A DNA stretch of 64,000 bases from Carboxylicivirga litoralis (lineage in GTDB: Bacteria > Bacteroidota > Bacteroidia > Bacteroidales > Marinilabiliaceae), in assembly GCF_025499605.1 (NCBI RefSeq), contig NZ_JAFMVC010000015.1, positions 52,405-116,404 of the forward strand. The letters are read 5' to 3'. Position 1 is the first letter of the stretch. Every line of letters starts with the position of its first letter. The notes under the pieces are model-generated. The model saw nothing but the letters and a program-made list of their open reading frames with translations. It had not been told where the DNA came from and ran no database searches. Of the stretch, positions 49,112-57,452 are shown one piece after another. The position numbers and the translations under genes were made by a program.

Positions 49112-50740
49112 ATGAAGAAAAGTTTACTATTTATTATGGCGATTACCTTTTTGGGAGCTAGTATATCTGCTCAAACAGTAATACGCTATGTAAAGCCAAG
49201 TACGCAATCAGCAGCCTGGGATCATATTGGTGACGCAACATTAGTTCATACAAGCATAGGAAGCGCCCAAAATGCTACACCGGCACCTGATGAAATTTGG
49301 GTAGCTGCAGGTACGTATTCCGTTACTTCATATATCAATATGAAAGATGGAATTAACTTATTTGGTGGATTCCTAGGGACAGAAAATGCAAAGAATGAAC
49401 GTGCAACCAGCGATTTAGATTTAAATGGACATACTGAGGCCTGGGAATATACCAATGCGACAATCATTAGTGGCGATGGAACGCACCGTATTTTACGAAC
49501 CAATGGTTCATATACAGCCGGTTGTACCTGGGAAGGATTAACAGTAACTGGAGGTGGTGGTTCAGGAAGTGGTGTTGGTGCCTATCTGCTTTCTAATACA
49601 GGTTTGAAAAACTGCATTATCAAAGAAAACCATGGTAGTGGGGCAACAGGTTCTGTTTATGCCGGAGCTATCCAAAACAAAGGAGGACTGGTTGAGTCAT
49701 GCTTAATTGAAAATAACTCGATTACTTCTGATGACGCAAGCACACCGGCTATTTATGGTGTTGGCATTGCCTGTTCAGATGGCGCTGTTATGCGTAATAG
49801 TGTTATCAGAAATAATAAAGGTATTGCCGGAAGTGCAAGCTTTAATGGTAATTACAATAATATGCGTGGAGGTGGTGTTTATTTGAACAAAACCGGAGAA
49901 GCTATTAACTGTGTTATCTACAACAACGAAACAGGTAATGGTGCAGGTGTTTACATTAATAATCAGGCACCTAATAATGCTAATAAATTAATTGGTTGTA
50001 CTGTTGTTAATAATAAAGCTCTTAATGTAGCAGGTGGTTTATATGCTTATGAATGTGGTGATATCTATAACAATGTTATTTGGAATAATATTGATAATAC
50101 AACACCGGGTGATGCGAGTAGCTCTTGCAATGTAAACATTAACAAGAGGGATACAGAAACATCAATAGTGAAGTATAATTATAATGCAGTTAATGGTAAT
50201 GTGCTAGGGAGTGCCAATAACACCATTTCAACCCCAACCATATTCACCATTGCAGATGCGAATAATGGAACACCTAATCCAGTGAAGTTTATTTTGCCAA
50301 CAAGCTTTCAGGGAGTATCAACATCCGCTGCTCAGCAAACTGAAATTGAAAAGGCAAATTGGGATTTGGCTGATGGTTCATACTGTATCAATCGTGGTGA
50401 TAAAACCTTAACAACTGAAACAACCGATATAATGGGTGCTGCTCGTGTACAACAAAACATTATTGACTTGGGTGCCTATGAAACGATTTATCTAGCCACC
50501 TCACTCATTAAGGATAAAGAAGTTGCCCAACTGGTATATCCTAATCCAGCAACAAACTATATTAACCTGGCAACAGAGGTAAAGGCTGTTCAGGTGTATA
50601 ATGTGGGAGGTAGTCTGGTTAAGCAATTAGAAAATACAAACAATACGATAGAAATTTCAGATTTATCGAGTGGAATCTATATTCTGAAATTATCGATGGA
50701 AGGAGGTAGTACCTTAACTACTAAATTAATTAAACGATAA
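49112..50740 (+). CDS. Secreted right-handed beta-helix protein with T9SS sorting domain
   Basis: A 542-residue protein: signal peptide (to SAQ, about 21), parallel beta-helix (about 60-440) with repeated short Asn-rich turns (NNSI, RNNKG, YNNETGNG, VNNKA), and a C-terminal type IX secretion sorting domain (about 470-542; VYPNPATNYINL, DLSSGIYILKL, KLIKR). It has the fold of polysaccharide lyases of the pectate type and DUF1565-like surface proteins. I cannot identify catalytic residues, so it may be a lyase or an adhesin. It is expected at the cell surface or in the medium. Confidence 0.85.
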   Translation: MKKSLLFIMAITFLGASISAQTVIRYVKPSTQSAAWDHIGDATLVHTSIGSAQNATPAPDEIWVAAGTYSVTSYINMKDGINLFGGFLGTENAKNERATSDLDLNGHTEAWEYTNATIISGDGTHRILRTNGSYTAGCTWEGLTVTGGGGSGSGVGAYLLSNTGLKNCIIKENHGSGATGSVYAGAIQNKGGLVESCLIENNSITSDDASTPAIYGVGIACSDGAVMRNSVIRNNKGIAGSASFNGNYNNMRGGGVYLNKTGEAINCVIYNNETGNGAGVYINNQAPNNANKLIGCTVVNNKALNVAGGLYAYECGDIYNNVIWNNIDNTTPGDASSSCNVNINKRDTETSIVKYNYNAVNGNVLGSANNTISTPTIFTIADANNGTPNPVKFILPTSFQGVSTSAAQQTEIEKANWDLADGSYCINRGDKTLTTETTDIMGAARVQQNIIDLGAYETIYLATSLIKDKEVAQLVYPNPATNYINLATEVKAVQVYNVGGSLVKQLENTNNTIEISDLSSGIYILKLSMEGGSTLTTKLIKR

Positions 50741-50752
50741 TTGAAGCAAAAG

Positions 50753-50777
50753 AGCCTGCCTTTATTCAGGCTTTTTT
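50753..50777 (+). terminator. Rho-independent terminator
   Basis: AGCCTG (50753-50758), an 8-base loop, CAGGCT (50767-50772), then a T-rich tract. Confidence 0.85.
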
Positions 50778-50974
50778 CTCTTTGAAACTGTTTGAATTTT
50801 GTTTTTGAGCTTTATAATTCGAAGAATAGAGTTCTCAGATAAGGTAAAACTACATAGAATAGCATCGCTATTTAAAATAATTTTACAGAAATATGAGGAC
50901 TTAAGTCACCGTAAATAAGCCGAAGGATAAAACTTAAACAGTTTCTATAAAAGAATAGTAAAAAAACGACGTAC

Positions 50975-53900
50975 ATGAAAACGCTTGTATTAAGTTGTCT
51001 TATTATAATGACCTGTAGCTTACAGGCGCAAGACTATTTGGGGCTAGAAACGAAGGTGCCTGATAATTGGTCTGTATCAAATGGGAGTTTATCCATATCT
51101 GCCTATAAATACAAATTGGGTTCACAATCGGTCAAATGGCAATGGCAGTCGGGTAGCATTATCAATATTGACAACCCAAGTGGCATGGCGCAAGCCTGCG
51201 AAACCTATAAAGGGGGCATGATGCTGTGGATATATAATACAGTGGCTCAAAATAACGATTTAACATTTCAGTACCTCGACAACAGTAATACCATTCAATA
51301 CACTTTTACATACAACCTAAACTTTACAGGTTGGCGGGCATGTTGGATTCGGTTCGATGAAGATATGAATGGGCCTAAAAACAATAAGAATATTACGGTG
51401 ATGAAGATGTTGGCACCGAATATAGCAGCTGGTGGTACCTTATTCTTCGATCGATTGATGTTTCCTTCTAAGCGGGTGCACGATCGTGTTACCCCCGATG
51501 CTCAGTTACCTTATATTAACCCAGACATGAATAGCAACCATTGGGCCGCACTCTGGCACTGGTATGCTACTTATACTTATGAAGAAACATTACCGGCTTC
51601 TGTGAGTGCAGCTGCGGCAGCACAACTGGCAACAGTTCGTAACAATATCATCAATGCCATAAAGGGAAGTGCGCCATCAACATCGCGCATAAATACTATT
51701 CGAAATAGCTATGCCGACCTAAATATTCAGCGCACAGCCAATGGTATTATTGGCAATGCCTTTGTGTCGGCCGATGAACAGCTTGCTGCCAATAACGATA
51801 TAGAATTAAGCGATATTGATGGTTTTATTTACGACATGGCAAAAGCGTGGTACCACAAGCAGGAAGCTGGTTTTGATCAGATGTTTATTGATTTGCTCGA
51901 CTGGTTATACGATCAGGGATTAGCAGTTGGAAGTGGCATGGGTACCAATCACCATTACGGCTATCAATTCAGGAATTTTTCAAAAGCTATCTTTTTAATG
52001 AAGGATGTATTAAAAGCTGAAGGAAAGTTGCAGGATGCCATTGATATGCTTCAGTATTGGTGTGGTGTGCAGGAAATGCGCCAACTACCAAAAGTCGAAA
52101 ACTTTCAGGGTATTGTCGATAATTACAATACGAAGTTACCGGGACGATTAATGGCTGTTTTATTACCCGATGATTCGCCCGAAGTATTGCGCGATATGCG
52201 TTCATTCAATAGTTATCTATCCTCCATTTTAATGCCGAGTGTGGGAACCATGGGAGGGCTAAAGCCCGATGGCGCTACCTTTCACCACGGGATGCATTAT
52301 ACTGGTTATATCAATGGTGGTTTCTCAGGTTTAGGTGATGTGCTGAATTATTTAAATCAATCAACATTTACCCCTTCTGTCGAAGCTTTAAATTATCTTA
52401 AGCAATCAATGCTTATAAATGTTTGGACAGCTAATGAGCGTTCGTATGTCAGTGCTATTTCTGGTCGTCATCCATTAAATGCGAGCCTTAGTAATGGAGC
52501 AGTAAATGCATTAGGCTATCTGGCCAAAACATTTGAGCCCCTTGATGAGGAATTGGCTTCTCAATACATGCGCCTATCATCATCGGGCGAAACCATGTAT
52601 AAAGAGTTTCTGCTTATGGGCATTCAGCCTGCCGCTCCACCGGTTGGAAACAAAACGGTTAATTACGCGGCATTGAATTTACATCGCCGCGATAACTGGC
52701 TGGTGGCATCAAAAGGTTTTAACAAGGTTGTTACAGGTACTGAAATCTATACCTCCAATAATAGGTACGGTCGTTATCAAAGCTATGGAGCTATTCAAAT
52801 TTTAGCTTCTGGCACTCCGGTATCGGCAGCATCCAGTGGATTTGAATTAGAGGGCTGGGACTGGAATCGTTTTCCGGGGACAACGACCATTCATCTGCCA
52901 TTCGATTTATTAAATTATGGTGGAGCTAATATTAACGAGCGATCCAAGAGTGAGGCTTTTGCTGGTTCCTGCTCTTTAAATGGGAATGGACTGTGGGCTA
53001 TGAAGCTAAATGAAAATGATTATGCCAATTATACCAGCGATTTTACGGCTAATAAATCCGTTTTTGCTTTTGACAATCGAATTATCTGCCTTGGAAGTAA
53101 TATCAGCAATTCCAATTCGACGTATCCGACCGAAACAACCCTGTTTCAAACGGCACTATCATCACTTTCAGAATCAATTCAGATAAATGATGAGCAAATC
53201 AGTCAATTTCCTGCTGAACGGAATGTCAATATTACAAAAGCTAGTTTTTTGCACGATACCAAAGGAAATGTGTACTACCTACCAACAGGCAATCTTTATA
53301 TGCATAAGAAGAATCAGGAATCGCGAAATAATAAAAACAAAAGTGTTAATAATGGTGATTTTGCAACGGGCTGGTTAAGTCATGGAAGTGCACCGGAAAA
53401 TGCCGAATATGAATATGCGATTTTGGTTCAGAGTTCAAAGGCAGAGGCGAATGAGTTTAAGGCACAAATGGCCTCTGAAGCGCCAGCATATATTGTTCTG
53501 CAGAAAAACAATATTGCACACATTGTCGAAGATGTGGCAAGTAATATGCGGGGGTATGTTGTTTTCACGGCAAATACATTGTTGAATGATGATTATATTA
53601 AGAAAGTAGCCTATCCTTGCTTAGTAATGATTCATAAAGAAAGCGATGCACAATTAAACCTTTCATTTTCCGACCCAGCCATTAATATCAGTGATTTTAG
53701 CGGATTGACGACTGATGAGGAAGCACGACCAAGAGGCATTCGGCTGACTTTGAAAGGAAGATATGCTATTGAGGAATCGTCATCTGAGAATTGCAAGGTA
53801 GTCAGCACTGCAGCCGATGAAACTGTTCTGGAGTTTACATGTATTCATGGTTTAGTTCAAACAGTTAAGTTGACAAAATTCACCGCCAATGGTGGTGACC

Positions 53901-54139
53901 TACACTCCAGGGAAGAGGATATAAAATTATACCCAAATCCTGTTAGCGATAAGTTGTTTATCGATGTTAAAGAACCTCTTGACTCCATATTTATTTATAA
54001 TCAAATGGCTCAGCTGGTAATGAAAAAATGTGGACCAGTGAATGCCATTGATGTTTCATCACTAAGTAAAGGCATCTATTTTTTGCACTTAAACCTTCTG
54101 GGTAACAAAGAGCGTATTGTGAAATTTGTTAAGAGATAA
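50975..54139 (+). CDS. PL8 chondroitinase ABC-like lyase with T9SS sorting domain
   Basis: A 1054-residue secreted lyase with signal peptide (to QAQ), jelly-roll (about 30-190; KWQWQSG, NLNFTGWRACWIRF), alpha-toroid (about 200-560; GSGMGTNHHYGYQFR) and beta-sandwich domains (GWDWNRFPGTTTI). Catalytic residues are in place: His438 and Tyr445 (HHGMHYTGY), Arg498 (SGRHPLN) and Glu590 (TGTEIYTSNNRYGRY). NNRYGRYQSYG is closer to the Proteus enzyme than the other PL8 protein here. The C-terminal domain (about 980-1054; LYPNPVSDKLFID, SLSKGIYFLHL) directs it through the type IX system to the surface, where it should start depolymerisation. Confidence 0.95.
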   Translation: MKTLVLSCLIIMTCSLQAQDYLGLETKVPDNWSVSNGSLSISAYKYKLGSQSVKWQWQSGSIINIDNPSGMAQACETYKGGMMLWIYNTVAQNNDLTFQYLDNSNTIQYTFTYNLNFTGWRACWIRFDEDMNGPKNNKNITVMKMLAPNIAAGGTLFFDRLMFPSKRVHDRVTPDAQLPYINPDMNSNHWAALWHWYATYTYEETLPASVSAAAAAQLATVRNNIINAIKGSAPSTSRINTIRNSYADLNIQRTANGIIGNAFVSADEQLAANNDIELSDIDGFIYDMAKAWYHKQEAGFDQMFIDLLDWLYDQGLAVGSGMGTNHHYGYQFRNFSKAIFLMKDVLKAEGKLQDAIDMLQYWCGVQEMRQLPKVENFQGIVDNYNTKLPGRLMAVLLPDDSPEVLRDMRSFNSYLSSILMPSVGTMGGLKPDGATFHHGMHYTGYINGGFSGLGDVLNYLNQSTFTPSVEALNYLKQSMLINVWTANERSYVSAISGRHPLNASLSNGAVNALGYLAKTFEPLDEELASQYMRLSSSGETMYKEFLLMGIQPAAPPVGNKTVNYAALNLHRRDNWLVASKGFNKVVTGTEIYTSNNRYGRYQSYGAIQILASGTPVSAASSGFELEGWDWNRFPGTTTIHLPFDLLNYGGANINERSKSEAFAGSCSLNGNGLWAMKLNENDYANYTSDFTANKSVFAFDNRIICLGSNISNSNSTYPTETTLFQTALSSLSESIQINDEQISQFPAERNVNITKASFLHDTKGNVYYLPTGNLYMHKKNQESRNNKNKSVNNGDFATGWLSHGSAPENAEYEYAILVQSSKAEANEFKAQMASEAPAYIVLQKNNIAHIVEDVASNMRGYVVFTANTLLNDDYIKKVAYPCLVMIHKESDAQLNLSFSDPAINISDFSGLTTDEEARPRGIRLTLKGRYAIEESSSENCKVVSTAADETVLEFTCIHGLVQTVKLTKFTANGGDLHSREEDIKLYPNPVSDKLFIDVKEPLDSIFIYNQMAQLVMKKCGPVNAIDVSSLSKGIYFLHLNLLGNKERIVKFVKR

Positions 54140-54186
54140 TAATGTTAGAATAGTAGCTTGGCTGTTATTTAGTATTTGAAAGTCAT

Positions 54187-54221
54187 CCTCGTCAAAAGTA
54201 ATTTTGGCGAGGTTTTTTTTT
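54187..54221 (+). terminator. Rho-independent terminator
   Basis: CCTCGTCAAAA (54187-54197), loop GTAA, TTTTGGCGAGG (54202-54212) with one G-U, then nine T. Confidence 0.92.
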
Positions 54222-54270
54222 AACCGAAATAATTGAGTAGTGGCCAAAAGATAAAGGAGAATTATTTTTT

Positions 54271-54310
54271 TATACAAACGTTTGCGCATTATTGCGCAAA
54301 CGTTTGTATA
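54271..54310. promoter_or_regulatory. Double LacI-type operator
   Basis: TATACAAACGTTTGCGCA (54271-54288), TTAT, then its exact reverse complement (54293-54310): an 18-base perfect inverted repeat. Each arm holds a self-complementary CAAACGTTTG, the kind of site LacI-family proteins bind, so it is two operators face to face. It lies 64 bases before the LacI gene, overlapping its likely promoter. Confidence 0.85.
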
Positions 54311-54314
54311 TTTG
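54281..54314 (+). promoter_or_regulatory. Bacteroidota-type promoter of the LacI gene
   Basis: TTTG (54281-54284), 22 bases, then TATATTTG (54307-54314), a full match to the -7 consensus TAnnTTTG. The spacing is near the usual 19-21. It overlaps the double operator, which implies autoregulation. Confidence 0.6.
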
Positions 54315-54374
54315 TGTCTAAATTTAATTAGAGAGCGAATAAGAATAAGTCTCTTTAGTGTGTATTGGTTTTAA

Positions 54375-55373
54375 ATGAAGAAAGTAACCATAAACGATAT
54401 AGCCCGGAAATTAGGTACTACGCCATCAACGGTGTCAAGAGCCTTGGCTGATAATAAGCGTGTAAGCCTGAAAACACGCGAACTCGTCAAAAAAGTAGCC
54501 AAAGAGATGGGCTACCAGCCAAACCTCATGGCATCATCGTTGCGAAAAGGTAAGTCCGACTTGGTTGGTATGATTGTACCGCGTATTAACCGTCACTTTT
54601 TTAGTAACGTTATCAGCGGTGTGGAAGAGGTATTGAATCCCAAAGGATATAGCTTATTGATTATGCAAAGCCAGGAGAATACAGATTCGGAAGTTAAAGC
54701 TGTTAATTCGTTAATGCGCAATCGTGTGGCTGGAATAATTGCATCACTGTCCGTTCAAACTGAAAATCTATCTCATTTTCAGGGTGTTTTAGATGAGGGT
54801 ATTCCATTGGTTCAGTTTGACAGGATAAGTAATGACTTATCAGGCCCCAAAGTTGTGAATGATAATTACACGGGAACCTATGAAGCAACATGCCAGCTAT
54901 TAAAGAGCGGATATAAAAGGATAGCACATTTTGGGGGCAGTGAATTATTAAAAGCCTATCGCGAGCGGAAAAAAGGCTATACGGATGCCCTGCTTGATAA
55001 GACTGGAGAGGTAGATAAGGATATAATATTTAATGATGTCATTACCCGTGATGCCGGTCGTGAAATGGTAAAGAAAGTGATTGATATGGGTGTCGATGCC
55101 ATCGTGTGTGCGGGTGATTATTCCGCTTTTGGAGCGTTGGAAGCCTTAGGTGTATTAGGAGTTAAAGTGCCTGAAGAGTTTGGTGTTACGGGCTTTGGAA
55201 ATGAGCCTTTTGCCGAGATGATTTATCCAAAACTGTCTTCTGTGGAGCAAGAGGGAAGAGAAATGGGACGAATAGTAGCCAGACAGATGATGGATGCAAT
55301 TAGAGGAGAACAACATACCATTGAAATTGCTGTTCCCGTAAAATTTATAAAGCGGGCTTCATCAATACGATAG
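54375..55373 (+). CDS. LacI family transcriptional regulator
   Basis: A 332-residue repressor with an N-terminal helix-turn-helix (about 2-48; TINDIARKLGTTPSTVSRAL) and hinge (about 50-60), then a periplasmic-binding-protein-like sensor domain (about 60-330). Operators lie upstream of its own gene and upstream of kduD, so it most likely controls the uronate operon that follows, with a KDG-pathway intermediate as the probable inducer. The next gene starts 92 bases later on the same strand. Confidence 0.93.
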   Translation: MKKVTINDIARKLGTTPSTVSRALADNKRVSLKTRELVKKVAKEMGYQPNLMASSLRKGKSDLVGMIVPRINRHFFSNVISGVEEVLNPKGYSLLIMQSQENTDSEVKAVNSLMRNRVAGIIASLSVQTENLSHFQGVLDEGIPLVQFDRISNDLSGPKVVNDNYTGTYEATCQLLKSGYKRIAHFGGSELLKAYRERKKGYTDALLDKTGEVDKDIIFNDVITRDAGREMVKKVIDMGVDAIVCAGDYSAFGALEALGVLGVKVPEEFGVTGFGNEPFAEMIYPKLSSVEQEGREMGRIVARQMMDAIRGEQHTIEIAVPVKFIKRASSIR

Positions 55374-55424
55374 TTTATTGTATTAATGTATTAACATTGA
55401 AATATAGAATTTTTGGAAGGTAAT

Positions 55425-55440
55425 GCGCAAACGATTGCGC
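55425..55440. promoter_or_regulatory. LacI-type operator before kduD
   Basis: GCGCAAACGATTGCGC, a 16-base dyad with one mismatch between arms, sharing GCGCAAACG with the double operator at 54271-54310. It lies 25 bases before kduD and would allow repression of the uronate operon. Confidence 0.75.
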
Positions 55441-55465
55441 TTCGTTATTTGAAAAACCGAAAGAT

Positions 55466-56263
55466 ATGATTAACCAATTATTTGATTTATCAGGCAAGAT
55501 TGCCCTGGTTACAGGAGGTACACACGGAATAGGAATGGCCTGTGGTAAAGCATTGGCTAAAGCTGGCGCCAAGCTTTGTGTGAACGACATTAATGATGAG
55601 AAACTGGCAGAATGTAAAGCTGAGTATGCCAAAGACGGGATTGAGGTATTTACAGTAAACTTCAACGTGACTTCTGAAGAAGATGTGGATAAAGGCATTA
55701 GCATCATCGAAAAAGAGGTTGGGGCAATTGATATTTTGGTAAATAATGCCGGAATTATTAAGCGTGTACCAATTTTGGAGATGCCAATTAAAGACTTTGA
55801 AATGGTCATTGATGTCGACTTGGTTGCTCCATTGATTGTGGCAAAACGAGTGGCTCCAGGCATGATTGAGCGTCGCCAGGGCAAGATAATCAACATGTGT
55901 TCAATGATGAGTGTGTACGGACGTCAGAATGTATCAGCTTACGCAGCTGCCAAAGGTGGATTAAAGCTATTGACTGAAAACATGACCTGCGAATGGGCCA
56001 AGTACAACCTGCAGATTAATGGTGTTGGTCCTGGTTACATTGCCACATCGCAAACGGCGCCTATCCGCGAAGATGGTCACCCATTCAATGATTTGGTCAT
56101 GACCCGAACACCTGCCGGTCGTTGGGGACAACCTGAAGATATTGGTAATGCAACACTGTTCTTGGCTTCTAAAGCCGCTGATTTTATCAATGGTCACATC
56201 TTGTATGTCGACGGTGGTATTTTGGCCAACTTCGGATATGTTAAAGGTGAAAACGAGGTTTAA
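55466..56263 (+). CDS. kduD: 2-dehydro-3-deoxy-D-gluconate 5-dehydrogenase (SDR)
   Basis: A 265-residue short-chain dehydrogenase with the cofactor motif TGGTHGIG (16-23), NNAG (93-96) and catalytic Ser146, Tyr159 and Lys163. It reduces 5-keto-KDG (from KduI) to 2-keto-3-deoxygluconate. Gluconate 5-dehydrogenases are close relatives, but the operon with kduI, kdgK and eda favours KduD. It is the first gene after the LacI-type operator at 55425. Confidence 0.92.
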   Translation: MINQLFDLSGKIALVTGGTHGIGMACGKALAKAGAKLCVNDINDEKLAECKAEYAKDGIEVFTVNFNVTSEEDVDKGISIIEKEVGAIDILVNNAGIIKRVPILEMPIKDFEMVIDVDLVAPLIVAKRVAPGMIERRQGKIINMCSMMSVYGRQNVSAYAAAKGGLKLLTENMTCEWAKYNLQINGVGPGYIATSQTAPIREDGHPFNDLVMTRTPAGRWGQPEDIGNATLFLASKAADFINGHILYVDGGILANFGYVKGENEV

Positions 56264-56264
56264 G

Positions 56265-57434
56265 ATGCGTTTAAAACTTCAATATGCAACAATGGCAATG
56301 CTTCTACTCCTCGTGAGTAGTTGCATTGAACGCCAAAATGACACAACTGTAACGGTTTCAAATCCAACAGACCTTGAGCGTTTGCTTGAAACAGTAAGAG
56401 TTGATATACCTGATCATCTATCCGGTATCACTTCCCTGGTGGTAATGGATAAAGAGACTAAGAAAGAATTATTGACTCAAATAGTGGATGAGAATGGCGA
56501 TAACATACCTGAATCGATTTTGTTTCAGGTGGCATTACAAGCAGGCGAAACACGTCAATACATTCTTAAAGCAGGTGAGGCAACCGTTTCAGCAGGTGAG
56601 GTAAGAACTTTCGGACGTTTTGTGCCTGAGCGTACTGATGATTTTACCTGGGAAAACGATAAAGTAGCCTTTCGGGTTTATGGACCTACAGCCCAACGCA
56701 TGGTTGAAGAAGGAATCCCAGGTGGAACCTTTTCGGGAGGCGTGGATTGTTGGTTAAAAAAGGTGGATTATTCCATTATCGACAAGTGGTATGCTGGAAA
56801 TACTGCTGAACCAGGCTATTATCACAATGATCACGGTGAAGGTTTGGATAATTATCACGTCGGTCCAAGTTTAGGTTGTGGAGGTACTGGAGTGATGTAT
56901 AATGCTGAACTATACACCTCGAAGAACTTCACAGCATACGAAGTATTAACAAACGGGCCTATTGAAACAAAATTTAAGCTGGAGTCGGCAGCGTTTGGGC
57001 CTAAAGAAAAGGAAGTTAATCAGCTTAAAGTTGGTTCAATTGAGCTGGGCAGTAACTTCACTAAATATGTCATTCATATTGATGGCAGTGACAACTTAAC
57101 AACAGGTGTTACGCTTCATGATAAAACGGGTGAGATCAATGTGGATGAAAAAGCTTGCTGGGGCGATTATTGGGCGCCACATGAGGGTAAAGAATTGGGC
57201 AATGCCATTGTTGTTGACCCCAAATATTATGCAAGATATTCTGAAGTTATTTCGGAAGAAAAAGATAAGAGTCACCTGCTGATGCATCTGAAAGCCATTA
57301 ACGGTAAAGTTGAATATTATGCCGGTTTTACCTGGAGTGATAGCCAGCAATTTGCCGGTAAAGAAGCTTGGCATCAGTATTTAAATCAATTTGCTCAGCA
57401 AATTCAATCACCTCTTGTTGTAACAATTCAATAA
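56265..57434 (+). CDS. DUF4861 lipoprotein
   Basis: A 389-residue lipoprotein (VSSCIER, lipid Cys near 20). The mature part matches DUF4861 proteins found beside KduI/KduD in Bacteroidota: TRQYILKAGEA, FAFRVYGP-like VAFRVYGPTAQ, GGVDCWLKKVDYSIIDKWY (in parts: GGVDCWLKKV and DYSIIDKWY) and YHVGPSLGCGGTGV. The function is not established; a role in handling uronate oligosaccharides is suggested by context. The frame is open back to 56142 inside kduD, but the ATG at 56265, one base after the kduD stop, starts a proper lipoprotein signal. Confidence 0.85.
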   Translation: MRLKLQYATMAMLLLLVSSCIERQNDTTVTVSNPTDLERLLETVRVDIPDHLSGITSLVVMDKETKKELLTQIVDENGDNIPESILFQVALQAGETRQYILKAGEATVSAGEVRTFGRFVPERTDDFTWENDKVAFRVYGPTAQRMVEEGIPGGTFSGGVDCWLKKVDYSIIDKWYAGNTAEPGYYHNDHGEGLDNYHVGPSLGCGGTGVMYNAELYTSKNFTAYEVLTNGPIETKFKLESAAFGPKEKEVNQLKVGSIELGSNFTKYVIHIDGSDNLTTGVTLHDKTGEINVDEKACWGDYWAPHEGKELGNAIVVDPKYYARYSEVISEEKDKSHLLMHLKAINGKVEYYAGFTWSDSQQFAGKEAWHQYLNQFAQQIQSPLVVTIQ

Positions 57435-57452
57435 CTTATTAAACCAGATAAG

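Noticed and set aside
54271..54310. The 18-base inverted repeat as a transcription terminator
   Set aside because: A separate, better terminator with nine T lies at 54187-54221, and the arms contain self-complementary LacI-type sites, so an operator fits better.
55375..55896. 173-codon minus-strand frame over the LacI-kduD junction
   Set aside because: Shadow of kduD; low-complexity Ile/Ser/Pro composition and no signal or family.
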